Shown here: positions 43,324-52,725 of the stretch, one piece after another
How the letters are laid out: every line of letters begins with the position of its first letter
Position numbering within the stretch: position 1 is the stretch's first letter
Source: Aquibacillus halophilus
GTDB taxonomy: Bacteria > Bacillota > Bacilli > Bacillales > Amphibacillaceae
Assembly (NCBI RefSeq): GCF_009649745.1
Contig: NZ_WJNG01000004.1
Location: 1 to 64,000 of the forward strand
Length of the DNA stretch: 64,000 bases
Reading direction: 5' to 3'
The notes under the pieces: model-generated
Seen by the model: only the letters and a program-made list of their open reading frames with translations
Told to the model about the DNA's origin: nothing
The model's database searches: none
Position numbers and translations under genes: made by a program

Positions 43324-44688
43324 ATGTTATTTAATACGAGTTTTTTATTTGATTTATTCCCTGATACTAAGGGAGCTGTTGCTGATGGTATTCCAATTCT
43401 GGAAGTAACTACGGACAGTAGGAAAAAGACTAAAAAGTCACTTTTCATTCCACTACGTGGAGAATCTTTTGACGGACATGAGTTCATCAAAGACGCATTT
43501 AATAATGGTGTAATTGCTACGTTATGGGAGAAGGGTGTTGATTTACCTACTTTTCTGCCTACGGACTTTCCAGTGTTTTTTGTCGAAGATACTTTGTTAG
43601 CTTTACAGCAACTCTCTAGACGTTACCGTGAAGATATAGATCCTATTGTTGTTGGTGTCACCGGTTCTAACGGGAAAACCACTACCAAAGACTTAATAGG
43701 AACGGTGTTACAATCCTATTATAAGACCCACCGTACAAAAGGGAACTTTAACAATCACATTGGCCTGCCTCTAACCATTTTATCGATGCAACGAGATACT
43801 GAAATACTTGTTCTTGAGATGGGTATGAGTCATTTTGGGGAGATTGAACTTTTATCCAACCTTTCTCAACCGGATTTTGCTGTAATTACAAATATTGGGG
43901 AATCTCATATTGAATATCTAGGTTCTAGGGAAGGAATCGCTCAAGCGAAAGCCGAGATACTAGCGGGTTTAGAAGAGAACGGTTTACTATTAATTGACGG
44001 GGATGAGCCCCTTCTTCAAGGTTTGCGCAATCAAAAAAATGTAATGGCAATCGGTTTTGATAAACAGAATGATGTTGTTATTGAAAACTATTCAATGACC
44101 TCTAAGGACACATCATTTCATTTAAATGATAGCCATCAGTATCAACTGAACTTATTAGGTAAGCATAATATTAAAAATTCAGTTTTTGCAATTAAAATTG
44201 CTGAATGTTTAAATGTACCAACTGACAATATTCACCAAGCCTTAAGGAACATAGAACTAACTGGGATGCGTTTTGAAATAACAAAAGGTAAAAATAAGGT
44301 TACAATTATCAATGATGCATATAATGCTTCACCAACCTCTATGAAGGCATCAATTGAAATCATCAAACAAATGAAAGACTTTAAAACAAAATTACTTATT
44401 CTTGGAGACATCTATGAGCTTGGGGAACATTCAAAAGAACTTCACAGAACTGTTGCAGAGGTTATAACGAATGAGATAGATGTTGTGTTTACAGTTGGGG
44501 ATGACGTAAATGAAATTTCTGATCAAGTTATCCGAAATAAACTTAATATTGAGGTAAAACATTTTAAAAACAAACAGCAATTAGTGGAAAATTTGCAACA
44601 GTATTTAAATGAACAAACAATTATCCTTCTCAAAGCATCACGAGGAATGAAATTTGAAACAATACTAGAAAAAATCATAAATAAGTAA
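43324..44688 (+). CDS. murF: UDP-MurNAc-pentapeptide synthetase MurF
   Basis: The 454-residue ligase has [15 protein letters not shown] near residue 114, LEMGMSHFGEIELLS and NDAYNASPTSMKAS. It adds D-Ala-D-Ala to the tripeptide precursor. In B. subtilis murF lies elsewhere (ddl-murF), so its presence between murE and mraY is a difference, though this is the classical dcw place in many bacteria. ATG at 43324 with GGAGATTTAATTG upstream is preferred over a TTG one codon earlier. Confidence 0.96.
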   Translation: MLFNTSFLFDLFPDTKGAVADGIPILEVTTDSRKKTKKSLFIPLRGESFDGHEFIKDAFNNGVIATLWEKGVDLPTFLPTDFPVFFVEDTLLALQQLSRRYREDIDPIVVGVTGSNGKTTTKDLIGTVLQSYYKTHRTKGNFNNHIGLPLTILSMQRDTEILVLEMGMSHFGEIELLSNLSQPDFAVITNIGESHIEYLGSREGIAQAKAEILAGLEENGLLLIDGDEPLLQGLRNQKNVMAIGFDKQNDVVIENYSMTSKDTSFHLNDSHQYQLNLLGKHNIKNSVFAIKIAECLNVPTDNIHQALRNIELTGMRFEITKGKNKVTIINDAYNASPTSMKASIEIIKQMKDFKTKLLILGDIYELGEHSKELHRTVAEVITNEIDVVFTVGDDVNEISDQVIRNKLNIEVKHFKNKQQLVENLQQYLNEQTIILLKASRGMKFETILEKIINK

Positions 44689-44729
44689 TAAAATAAATGG
44701 GCGGTTTTTTGTAGCAAAGGAGGAAAACA

Positions 44730-45716
44730 ATGAGTGTTTACGTATTAATAATAACTATGGCAATTGCCTTTTTGATAACCGTCCTAATTTCACCGGTCTT
44801 TATCCCGTTTTTAAGAAGGTTGAAGTTTGGTCAGAGCATTCGCGAAGATGGGCCAAAATCCCATATGAAGAAGATGGGTACACCTACGATGGGTGGACTT
44901 ATGATATTGTTAAGTGTAACTGCAACAACCTTTATTATGACTGGGAAGTTCAATCCTGGTTCGGTTAATTTTGAATTACTATTATTGTTATTGGTATTGC
45001 TAGGTTATGGTTTATTAGGATTTCTAGATGATTTTATAAAAGTTGTGCTAAAAAGAAATTTAGGTCTAACATCTAAACAAAAGATGGCCGGACAAGTTCT
45101 TATTGCAATTATTTTTTATTACATACTAAGTTATCATGGTTTTCCTACTTATATTCAAATTCCAGGGACAAGTATCCAATGGGAGCTCGGTTGGGGTTAC
45201 GCTATTTTGGTAGTGTTTATGTTGGTTGGTGCATCGAATGCAGTTAATTTAACAGATGGTCTTGATGGGCTACTAGCCGGAACAGCTGCAATAGCATTTG
45301 GAGCATTTGGAATCCTTGCTTGGTTTGCCTACCCTCAATTTGAGGTAACAATATTTTCTCTGGCAGTTGTTGGATCGTTATTAGGATTTCTGGTGTTTAA
45401 TGCTCACCCTGCAAAAGTTTTTATGGGCGATACAGGGTCCTTAGCCTTAGGTGGTTCGATAGCTGCTGTCGCTATCTTAACAAAATTAGAAATTTTGTTA
45501 ATCATTATTGGTGGCGTATTCGTGCTAGAAACTTTATCAGTTATTATTCAAGTTATATCATTTAAAACTACAGGAAAACGAGTGTTTAAAATGAGTCCAC
45601 TACATCATCATTATGAGCTGCTAGGCTGGTCAGAATGGAGAGTGGTTACAACCTTCTGGCTTATTGGATTGATTTTTGCTGCACTCGGAATTTATATTGA
45701 GGTGTCGTTATTTTGA
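44730..45716 (+). CDS. mraY: Phospho-MurNAc-pentapeptide transferase MraY
   Basis: The 328-residue protein has ten membrane helices, with the cytoplasmic catalytic motifs [24 protein letters not shown] (Asp pair), NLTDGLDGL and [15 protein letters not shown]. It makes lipid I from undecaprenyl phosphate. GGAGGAAAACA precedes the ATG. It overlaps murD by four bases. Confidence 0.98.
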   Translation: MSVYVLIITMAIAFLITVLISPVFIPFLRRLKFGQSIREDGPKSHMKKMGTPTMGGLMILLSVTATTFIMTGKFNPGSVNFELLLLLLVLLGYGLLGFLDDFIKVVLKRNLGLTSKQKMAGQVLIAIIFYYILSYHGFPTYIQIPGTSIQWELGWGYAILVVFMLVGASNAVNLTDGLDGLLAGTAAIAFGAFGILAWFAYPQFEVTIFSLAVVGSLLGFLVFNAHPAKVFMGDTGSLALGGSIAAVAILTKLEILLIIIGGVFVLETLSVIIQVISFKTTGKRVFKMSPLHHHYELLGWSEWRVVTTFWLIGLIFAALGIYIEVSLF

Positions 45717-47062
45717 ACTATTTAACTGATTTTCCATACAACCACGTACTTGTATTAGGTTTAGCTAAAAGTGGAACTGCCGCTGCGAAACTCTTAAAAA
45801 CCAGTGGGAAAAAAGTGATTGTCAATGATTTAAAAACTAATAGTGGTGCACCAGAAGTTGCTACCCTAAAAGGGATGGGGATTGATGTTGTCTTGGGCAG
45901 CCACCCTTTAAGTGTGTTGGATGGGGTAGAGATACTTGTTAAAAACCCAGGAATACCTTACGACAATATCATTATTAAAGAAGCAACAGAAAGAGATATT
46001 CCAATTATTACTGAAATTGAATTAGCATCGCATTTATTAAAAGGTTCTCTAATTGGAATAACTGGTTCGAATGGAAAAACAACAACAACGACGCTTATTT
46101 ATGAAATGATCAAGCAGAGCAATAAAGGTGTTAAAATTGCTGGCAATATTGGAAAAGTCGCGACTGAAGTTGCGCAGACAATGACTGAAGAAGAAACAAT
46201 GGTCATTGAACTCTCTTCCTTTCAATTGCTTGGAATTCAAACATTTAAGCCTAGGGTAGCGGTCTTGCTCAACCTTTTTGAAGCTCATCTTGATTATCAC
46301 AAAACACTAGAGCATTATAAGCATGCCAAGGCAAATATATTTTTGAATCAAACGGAAGATGACTATTTAGTTTATAACTTCGATGATGAAACTGTCTTAA
46401 GTATGGTTAAGGGAGCTAAAGCAGAGAAGATACCTTTTTCGACTAAACTAAAGATGGAAAGTGGAGCTTGGGTTGATGAGCACTATTTGTATTTCAGGCT
46501 GGAAAGAATAATAGCATTAAATGACATTGCATTAGTAGGAAAACACAATTTAGAAAACATTCTAGCTGCTGTATGTGCTGCTAAGCTTGATGGCGCTTCA
46601 AATGACGGTATTATTCAGGTTTTAAAGACTTTTACTGGTGTAAAACACAGGTTGCAATTCGTTGAAAATGTTAAGGGAAGATTGTTCTATAATGATTCCA
46701 AAGCAACAAATATCCTAGCTACTTCTAAAGCATTATCATCATTCAACCAACCAACCTTATTGTTGGCAGGAGGTTTGGACCGTGGGAACGACTTTGACGG
46801 TCTAATACCATACTTGGAAAATGTGAAGGCAATGATAGTGTTCGGAGAAACTTCTGAAAAGTTAAAAACAACTGCCTTAAAGGCAGGAATAAAGACGATA
46901 GAATTCGTCGATAATGTAAAATATGCCACTGAAAAAGCATTTCAGCTTTCTGACATTGACGATGTTATCCTTTTATCTCCGGCGTGTGCGAGTTGGGATC
47001 AATTCCGCACTTTTGAAGAAAGAGGGGACATGTTTATCGAGGCTGTGCATACATTAAAGTAG
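45713..47062 (+). CDS. murD: UDP-MurNAc-L-Ala:D-Glu ligase MurD
   Basis: The 449-residue ligase starts with a Rossmann N-terminus ([17 protein letters not shown]), has the P-loop [15 protein letters not shown] near residue 115, [13 protein letters not shown] and [13 protein letters not shown]. It adds D-Glu to UDP-MurNAc-L-Ala. TTG at 45713 with GAGGTG upstream overlaps the mraY stop (TTGA), so translation is coupled. About 190 bases separate it from the spoVE start. Confidence 0.97.
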   Translation: MNYLTDFPYNHVLVLGLAKSGTAAAKLLKTSGKKVIVNDLKTNSGAPEVATLKGMGIDVVLGSHPLSVLDGVEILVKNPGIPYDNIIIKEATERDIPIITEIELASHLLKGSLIGITGSNGKTTTTTLIYEMIKQSNKGVKIAGNIGKVATEVAQTMTEEETMVIELSSFQLLGIQTFKPRVAVLLNLFEAHLDYHKTLEHYKHAKANIFLNQTEDDYLVYNFDDETVLSMVKGAKAEKIPFSTKLKMESGAWVDEHYLYFRLERIIALNDIALVGKHNLENILAAVCAAKLDGASNDGIIQVLKTFTGVKHRLQFVENVKGRLFYNDSKATNILATSKALSSFNQPTLLLAGGLDRGNDFDGLIPYLENVKAMIVFGETSEKLKTTALKAGIKTIEFVDNVKYATEKAFQLSDIDDVILLSPACASWDQFRTFEERGDMFIEAVHTLK

Positions 47063-47210
47063 GGGCTTGTTTTACTTTTTACTATCAAAGGAAAATATAT
47101 TAAACGATAGTATAGGAAAAAATGAATCGCAATAAAGATATGTAAAAGTAAGGTTATTTAATGACTTACTTTTTCAAAGATCTATATGGTGATAATCATT
47201 TTTTCTGATG

Positions 47211-47250
47211 AGCCCCATGTTCCAATGTTTCGGAAATGGGGTGTTTTTTT
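47211..47250 (+). terminator. Terminator-like hairpin overlapping spoVE translation start
   Basis: CCCCAT pairs with ATGGGG and, inside, TTCC with GGAA, giving about ten base pairs with one bulge and a short loop. A run GTGTTTTTTT follows directly. The 3 prime arm and the next bases (GGGGTG) are also the only ribosome-binding site for the TTG start of spoVE at 47249, inside the end of the T-run. It may act as terminator, attenuator or translational lock. Confidence 0.6.
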
Positions 47251-48361
47251 GTCTAAATCAAAGCAAAAGTCGCTAAATGCACCTGATTTACTTTTAACTA
47301 TTTCTATTTTTACCCTTTTAATAGTTGGGGTAATTATGGTGTATAGTGCTTCAGCGATATGGGCGGATTACAAGTTTAATGATTCTTTTTATTTTGCTAA
47401 AAGGCAACTCTTATTTGCAATAACTGGAATTTTGGCGATGTTTTTTATCATGAACATTCCATATCTAACTTGGAGAAAGTACGCTAATCCAATTTTAATT
47501 GTTTGTTTTATTTTACTTATTGCCGTCTTAATTCCAGGGATAGGATTGGAAAGAGGGGGAGCACGAAGCTGGATAGGTGTAGGTGCATTCAGTATTCAAC
47601 CGGCTGAATTTATGAAACTTGGCTTAATTGTTTTCTTGTCTACTTATTTGGCGAACAATCAAAAGTATATTACCTCCTTTTCAAAAGGATTTATTCCATC
47701 CTTGTTATTAATTTTTGTTGCGTTTGGCTTAATTATGCTGCAGCCAGACTTAGGGACAGGTGTTGTCCTTGTTCTCACCTGTTTAGTTATGATATTTGTA
47801 GCAGGTGCTAGAATTTCTCATTTTATCGGCTTAGGTATTATTGGGTTAGTTGGATTTCTGGGTTTAATCATTTCCGCACCCTATCGAATTAATCGAATTA
47901 CAGCATTCCTAAATCCTTGGGAAGATCCTTTAGGAAATGGCTTTCAAATTATTCAATCTCTTTACGCAATCGGTCCAGGTGGGTTAATGGGTATGGGATT
48001 GGGTCAGAGTTTACAAAAATTTTTCTATTTGCCTGAACCCCACAATGATTTTATCTTTGCGATTTTGGCAGAAGAGTTAGGATTTATTGGCGGAACGTTT
48101 ATCCTACTGGTATTTCTTCTGTTATTGTGGAGAGGGATTCGAGTCTCATTGGCAGCACCAGATACATTTGGAAGTTTATTGGGCCTAGGCATTATTGGTA
48201 TGATATCCTTACAAGTTATGATTAATATTAGTGTTGTAATAGGATTAATCCCCGTTACTGGTATCACGTTACCTTTTTTGAGTTACGGTGGATCTTCACT
48301 AACACTTACGCTTTGTTCAATTGGAATTTTATTGAATATTAGTAGATATGCAAAACTTTAG
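47249..48361 (+). CDS. spoVE: SEDS glycosyltransferase SpoVE
   Basis: The 370-residue protein has ten membrane helices and SEDS motifs: VYSASAIWADYKFNDSFYFAKRQ, SWIGVGAFSIQPAEFMKLG, NPWEDPLGNGFQIIQSLYAIGPGGLMGMGLG and ILAEELGFIGG, ending GSSLTLTLCSIGILLNISRY. The similarity to SpoVE extends over its length and the place after murD fits. It would polymerise cortex lipid II with SpoVD. TTG at 47249 gives the family start (MSKSK...PDLLL). The earlier reading from 47186 adds 21 residues with no family match. A terminator follows. Confidence 0.93.
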   Translation: MSKSKQKSLNAPDLLLTISIFTLLIVGVIMVYSASAIWADYKFNDSFYFAKRQLLFAITGILAMFFIMNIPYLTWRKYANPILIVCFILLIAVLIPGIGLERGGARSWIGVGAFSIQPAEFMKLGLIVFLSTYLANNQKYITSFSKGFIPSLLLIFVAFGLIMLQPDLGTGVVLVLTCLVMIFVAGARISHFIGLGIIGLVGFLGLIISAPYRINRITAFLNPWEDPLGNGFQIIQSLYAIGPGGLMGMGLGQSLQKFFYLPEPHNDFIFAILAEELGFIGGTFILLVFLLLLWRGIRVSLAAPDTFGSLLGLGIIGMISLQVMINISVVIGLIPVTGITLPFLSYGGSSLTLTLCSIGILLNISRYAKL

Positions 48362-48367
48362 AATAAA

Positions 48368-48426
48368 CCACATAAAAACAGTCCTTAACTATCACTAAAG
48401 GTAGATAAGGACTGTTTTTATGTGTA
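48368..48426 (+). terminator. Strong terminator between spoVE and divIB
   Basis: CATAAAAACAGTCCTTA and TAAGGACTGTTTTTATG pair over 17 bases with an inner extension and T-rich tract. It breaks the dcw cluster where B. subtilis has murG and murB. divIB needs a new promoter after it; TATAAT-like ATATGATATAATTT lies at 48490. Confidence 0.85.
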
Positions 48427-48582
48427 AAAATATAGAAAAAAAGAATTATAATCCATATACATGTAAAAATGGAATACGTGTACTATAAAATATGATATAA
48501 TTTTAACTATATCAAATGGCATTTTATGTCCACTAATTTAAAGGAATATTAAAAAAATGGGAAAAAAGGGAAGAATTATGGA

Positions 48583-49383
48583 ATGAGTCAAAAAAAGATT
48601 GTCTCCATTGAGGATCGAATTCCTAAATTAAAACAAGAAAGAAAGAAAAAAGCAAATAGACGATTAATATTTTATCTCTCCATATTTTTTGTGTTAATAT
48701 CAATTGTGGTTTATCTTCAATCTTCCCTAAGTCAGGTACATTACGTTGAAGTTTATGGAAATAATTATGTTGCCGATCAGGATATTACTACATTAAGTGA
48801 AATTACTACCAATGATAATTTTTGGAGTGTTAGCAAAGAAAGCTCGGAACAAAGAGTGGGCAAACATCCAGAGATTAAAGAAGTAAGTATTTCTAAAAAG
48901 TTTCCTACTACAATAATAATTAATGTACAGGAATTTGAACGAATTGGCTATGTGAAAAAGGATAATTCTTATTTTCCGTTATTAGAGGATGGCTTACTTT
49001 TAACATCACAATCTTTAAATTCCATTAAAGGTGATGCACCACTATTAACAAACTTTAACAAACAAACATACTTGGAAGAATTAATTGGAGAGATTCAAAA
49101 TCTCCCAGAAAGTATTGTAGATTTAATTTCTGAAATTAGTTGGGCACCTACGGAAGGCAATCCATACAAAATACTAATGTATATGAATGATGGATTTGAA
49201 GTAGAGGGATCGATAAGGAACCTCTCTAAAACAATGAAGTCCTATCCTTCGATTGTTGGCCAACTAGATCCTGACAGCGAAGGTATAATACATATCGGTG
49301 TAGGAGCTTACTTTGAATCATATAGAAATAATGAAGAGGTAGAACCCACACAAGAGGAGAATCAAGATGAAGTTGAAGGGTAG
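48583..49383 (+). CDS. divIB: Cell division protein DivIB (FtsQ)
   Basis: The 266-residue bitopic protein has a basic head, one membrane helix (LIFYLSIFFVLISIVVYLQS, residues 28-47), a POTRA domain (residues 52-120; VHYVEVYGNNYVADQDI) and a beta domain, ending in an acidic Glu-rich tail. It regulates the FtsL-DivIC-PBP2B complex. GGGAAG lies upstream of the ATG. The end overlaps ylxW by 17 bases. No murB precedes it. Confidence 0.92.
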   Translation: MSQKKIVSIEDRIPKLKQERKKKANRRLIFYLSIFFVLISIVVYLQSSLSQVHYVEVYGNNYVADQDITTLSEITTNDNFWSVSKESSEQRVGKHPEIKEVSISKKFPTTIIINVQEFERIGYVKKDNSYFPLLEDGLLLTSQSLNSIKGDAPLLTNFNKQTYLEELIGEIQNLPESIVDLISEISWAPTEGNPYKILMYMNDGFEVEGSIRNLSKTMKSYPSIVGQLDPDSEGIIHIGVGAYFESYRNNEEVEPTQEENQDEVEG

Positions 49384-50059
49384 ACATCTAGTATTGTCTC
49401 TTGTCCTTTTAGTTTCTGGTTTTCTTATTGCGTTTAGTTATCAGCATACAAAAAGTGAATCTAGAGTAATTCAATTGTCAGATCAGGAGTGGGAGAAAGA
49501 CTACTATTATCGACAACAATTGATAAGTTTAGAAGATAAGAATAAGGAACTACGTGGAGAGCTAGAGGGTAATCGACAAATTATTCAACAAATAGAGAAA
49601 CAACTTGGTCAACAGGAAGAAGCAATAGGTAATTATGTCGAGCAGAAAAAGGAACTGCAGATGCTAACTGGCGAGTTGCCAATTAAAGGAAAAGGTATGC
49701 AAGTTACTTTGAGAGACGCTAATTATATCCCTTCAGAGGAAAATGCTAACCAGTACATTGTTCATGAGCGACATATTCATTTGATAGTAAATGAATTATT
49801 TAGTGCAGGTGCGAAAGCTATATCTATCAACGGACAAAGACTCTTTAAGGATAGTTTCATTTCTTGTGTAGGTCCCGTAATATCTGTAGATGGCTTCCAA
49901 TATTCAGCACCTTTTGTTGTGTCTGCGATTGGTAATCAAGATGCACTAGATGCTAGTTTAAATTTGACGAATGGTGTTGTTGACATATTAGTTGGGGATA
50001 ATATTGAAGTAGCTATTGAAAAACTTAATACTATCGAAATGAATGCAAGGGTTAACTAA
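49367..50059 (+). CDS. ylxW: DUF881 protein YlxW
   Basis: The 230-residue protein has a signal anchor (GRHLVLSLVLLVSGFLIAFSY), a coiled coil (residues 40-90), and a DUF881 domain (GKGMQVTLRDANYIPS, HLIVNELFSAGAKAISINGQRL, DGFQYSAPFVVSAIGNQDALDASL). B. subtilis has ylxW and ylxX between divIB and sbp. Their roles are unknown, but the place suggests division or envelope. The start overlaps divIB by 17 bases, GAGGAGAATCAAG upstream. Confidence 0.9.
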   Translation: MKLKGRHLVLSLVLLVSGFLIAFSYQHTKSESRVIQLSDQEWEKDYYYRQQLISLEDKNKELRGELEGNRQIIQQIEKQLGQQEEAIGNYVEQKKELQMLTGELPIKGKGMQVTLRDANYIPSEENANQYIVHERHIHLIVNELFSAGAKAISINGQRLFKDSFISCVGPVISVDGFQYSAPFVVSAIGNQDALDASLNLTNGVVDILVGDNIEVAIEKLNTIEMNARVN

Positions 50060-50075
50060 GAAAGGTGATTTTTAA

Positions 50076-50795
50076 TTGAAGATAAGAAGTAAAATAACCA
50101 TTTCTTTAGTATGTGCTTTTGCTGGTCTTATGATTGCTATTCAACTGCAATCAATTCAAGAACCAAATGAACGCGATACTAGAGACTTATGGGAGATTAG
50201 ATCACAACTACAACTAGAACAAAAACAACAACAGCAACTATACCAGCAAATATCTGAATCGGAAAGTGTATTGGAGCAATACATGGAATTATCTGAACAA
50301 GAACAATTAGATACATTAAAAGAAACGATTGAAGAACTAGAGAAGGAGTCTGGATTGACTGAAGTAACTGGAAGTGGAGTTGTAATAACAGTTACCCCAT
50401 TATACACAGGGATGGAAAACATTCAAGAATATCCTACTGTAACACCGGACTTACTCAACAGACTTCTCAATGAATTAAACATATATGGTGCAACCGATAT
50501 ATCGATTGGGAATGAACGTATTATTAACGTAACACCTATCCGTTTTGTGAATGGTAAAACCTATGTGAATAATCACGCGCTCCCAACTGTTCCTATGGAA
50601 GTAAAGGTATTATCTAATAATCCTAACCGTTTGTTAGACTATATACAGGTTAGTCAATCAAGAGATGATTTCGCAATTGAAAATCTAGAGCTGACCCCTG
50701 TTGTTGTTGATAACATAACATTACCTAAGTATGAAGGAACTATTCAAATGGATGAAGTAGAAGTAAATGAATTAGAAGAAACAGGTGAAAATTAA
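50076..50795 (+). CDS. ylxX: DUF881 protein YlxX
   Basis: A second DUF881 protein (239 aa): anchor helix KITISLVCAFAGLMIAIQLQS, coiled coil rich in Glu/Gln (residues 35-90), then VTGSGVVITVTPLYTG, LLNRLLNELNIYGATDISIGNERIINVTPI and the C-terminal NRLLDYIQVSQSRDDFA. It is a likely paralogue of ylxW. TTG at 50076 with AAAGGTGATT upstream. Its last base overlaps the first of sbp (TAATG). Confidence 0.9.
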   Translation: MKIRSKITISLVCAFAGLMIAIQLQSIQEPNERDTRDLWEIRSQLQLEQKQQQQLYQQISESESVLEQYMELSEQEQLDTLKETIEELEKESGLTEVTGSGVVITVTPLYTGMENIQEYPTVTPDLLNRLLNELNIYGATDISIGNERIINVTPIRFVNGKTYVNNHALPTVPMEVKVLSNNPNRLLDYIQVSQSRDDFAIENLELTPVVVDNITLPKYEGTIQMDEVEVNELEETGEN

Positions 50796-51163
50796 TGTGG
50801 CTACCAGCATTATTTTTGGTAGTTGGTTTAACTCTAGGGTTATTAACTAACATAACGATCCCAGACCAATATACGAATTACCTCTCTATAGCCCTTCTGG
50901 CAGCGTTTGACACTTTATTCGGGGGTATACGAGCTCATTTAGAGGGGAAGTTCAGTGACAAAGTCTTTATCACTGGTTTTTTCTTCAATGTTAGTTTAGC
51001 AGCTCTTCTAGCCTTCTTAGGATTGCAATTGGGTATAGACTTATATCTTGCGGCGGTCTTCGCGTTTGGTGTAAGATTATTCCAGAATATAGCAATTATA
51101 AGAAGTAAAATAATCGATGAAAAAATTATATTGAAGAAAATACGAAATTTTAAAAGAAAATAA
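50795..51163 (+). CDS. sbp: Small basic protein Sbp (DUF1290)
   Basis: The 122-residue protein has three membrane helices and the DUF1290 pattern: IPDQYTNYLSIALLAAFDTLFGGIRAHLEGKFSDKVFITGFFFNVSLAALLAFLG followed by a basic tail. It lies between ylxX and ftsA in Bacillus and Clostridium. Function unknown, probably at the division membrane. ATG overlaps the ylxX stop codon by one base. A 200-base gap to ftsA follows. Confidence 0.92.
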   Translation: MWLPALFLVVGLTLGLLTNITIPDQYTNYLSIALLAAFDTLFGGIRAHLEGKFSDKVFITGFFFNVSLAALLAFLGLQLGIDLYLAAVFAFGVRLFQNIAIIRSKIIDEKIILKKIRNFKRK

Positions 51164-51366
51164 GAGGAAAATAGTCGTTTTATGTTGAATATTGTATATA
51201 CTTGAATTAAATCCAAAAATAAAGAAAAAAGGGTCTTTATAGTAGAGATGTAAAAAAAAGTAAATAATACATTTTTTTTTATTTTAATTAAATCAATTGT
51301 AATTTAATTAAATATTCGATACTATTTGTACTATTCAGATCCCTTAAGATTAGGAGGTGCCTTACT

Positions 51367-52650
51367 TTGAACAACAATGAAATTTTAGTCAGCCTTGATA
51401 TAGGTACATCGAAAATTAAAGTGATAATTGGTGAAGTCCATAACGATTCCTTAAATATTATAGGGGTTGGCACTTCTAAATCAAATGGAATGAAAAAAGG
51501 TGCTATTGTCGACATAGATCAAACAGTTCAATCAATAAAAACAGCAGTTGAACAAGCTGAGAGAATGGTTGATATGCAAATTGATCGTGTAATTGTGGGC
51601 ATTAATGGAAACCACATACAATTACAGCCTTGCCATGGTGTTGTTGCTGTATCTAGTGAAAACAGAGAAATAGGCAATGAGGATATCAAAAGGGTCATTG
51701 ATGCTGCACAAGTTATTTCTGTTCCACCGGAACGGGAAATTATTGATGTCATTCCAAAGCAGTTCATCGTCGATGGATTAGATGAAATTAATGATCCGAG
51801 AGGAATGCTTGGTGTTCGGTTAGAAATGGAAGGGACAATTATTACTTGTTCCAAAACAATGCTACATAATATATTGAAATGTATTGAGAAGGCTGGTCTT
51901 CAAGTGTTGGACGTTTGTCTACAGCCGTTGGCTACCGGATCCATTGCTTTGTCGAAAGATGAAAAGAATCTTGGAGTTGCCTTAATTGATATTGGAGGTG
52001 GAAGTACCACAATATCAGTTTTTGAAAATGATCATTTAGTTTCGTCGAGTGTGATTCCTTTAGGTGGAGACAATATTACAAAAGACCTTTCAATTGGTTT
52101 GCGTATATCTTCAGAGGAAGCAGAAGAGCTTAAAGTAAACCATGGACATGCTTATTATGATGATGCAAGAGAAGAAGAAACTTTTGAAGCTTCGATAATT
52201 GGTAGTAATAAAAAGCAAACATTTAATCAATTGCAGATTTCTGATATGATTGAAGCTAGATTAGAAGAAATTCTTGCTTATGCTGAACGAGAAATAAGAA
52301 AAATGAGTTATAATGAATTACCTGGTGGTTTTGTACTTACTGGTGGCTGTATGAGTATGCCCGGAGCTTTGGAACTCGCTCAAGACTTATTTCAATCAAA
52401 TGTTCGTATTGCAATTCCTGATTATATAGGTGTGAGAGAATCTCAATTTACTTCAGGGGTAGGCATCTTGAAATTTGCCTATCGGAATGCAAAGATACAA
52501 GGCAAAGAGATTTCCGAGTCGGTTAGGATAGTTGAACAACAACCATCAAAACCCCAGAAAGTTAAAAGGTCAGCCAAACAAAACGATTCAACTCCAGGTA
52601 AGAAAAAAGAATCTGGAATCGCTAATTTGTTTAAGTACTTTTTTGACTAA
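51367..52650 (+). CDS. ftsA: Cell division protein FtsA
   Basis: The 427-residue actin-like protein has LVSLDIGTSKIKVIIGE (phosphate 1), an SHS2/1C region, ALIDIGGGSTTISVFEND (phosphate 2) and GFVLTGGCMSMPGALELAQDLF (adenosine). The C-terminal SGIANLFKYFFD is an amphipathic membrane helix. It tethers FtsZ. TTG at 51367 with AGGAGGTGCC upstream. A possible promoter lies in the 200 bases before it, but boxes were not assigned. ftsZ follows after 75 bases. Confidence 0.97.
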   Translation: MNNNEILVSLDIGTSKIKVIIGEVHNDSLNIIGVGTSKSNGMKKGAIVDIDQTVQSIKTAVEQAERMVDMQIDRVIVGINGNHIQLQPCHGVVAVSSENREIGNEDIKRVIDAAQVISVPPEREIIDVIPKQFIVDGLDEINDPRGMLGVRLEMEGTIITCSKTMLHNILKCIEKAGLQVLDVCLQPLATGSIALSKDEKNLGVALIDIGGGSTTISVFENDHLVSSSVIPLGGDNITKDLSIGLRISSEEAEELKVNHGHAYYDDAREEETFEASIIGSNKKQTFNQLQISDMIEARLEEILAYAEREIRKMSYNELPGGFVLTGGCMSMPGALELAQDLFQSNVRIAIPDYIGVRESQFTSGVGILKFAYRNAKIQGKEISESVRIVEQQPSKPQKVKRSAKQNDSTPGKKKESGIANLFKYFFD

Positions 52651-52725
52651 ACAAGCGTTCCCTAAACACATATTTAAATGAACTTCAGTGAATCTTGTAA
52701 TCTTGCAAATTAGGAGGAACGAAAA

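Noticed and set aside
50156-50422. Cys/Ser-rich minus-strand frame inside ylxX
   Set aside because: It is the reverse of the Glu/Gln coiled-coil codons of ylxX; the Cys-rich look is a codon artefact.
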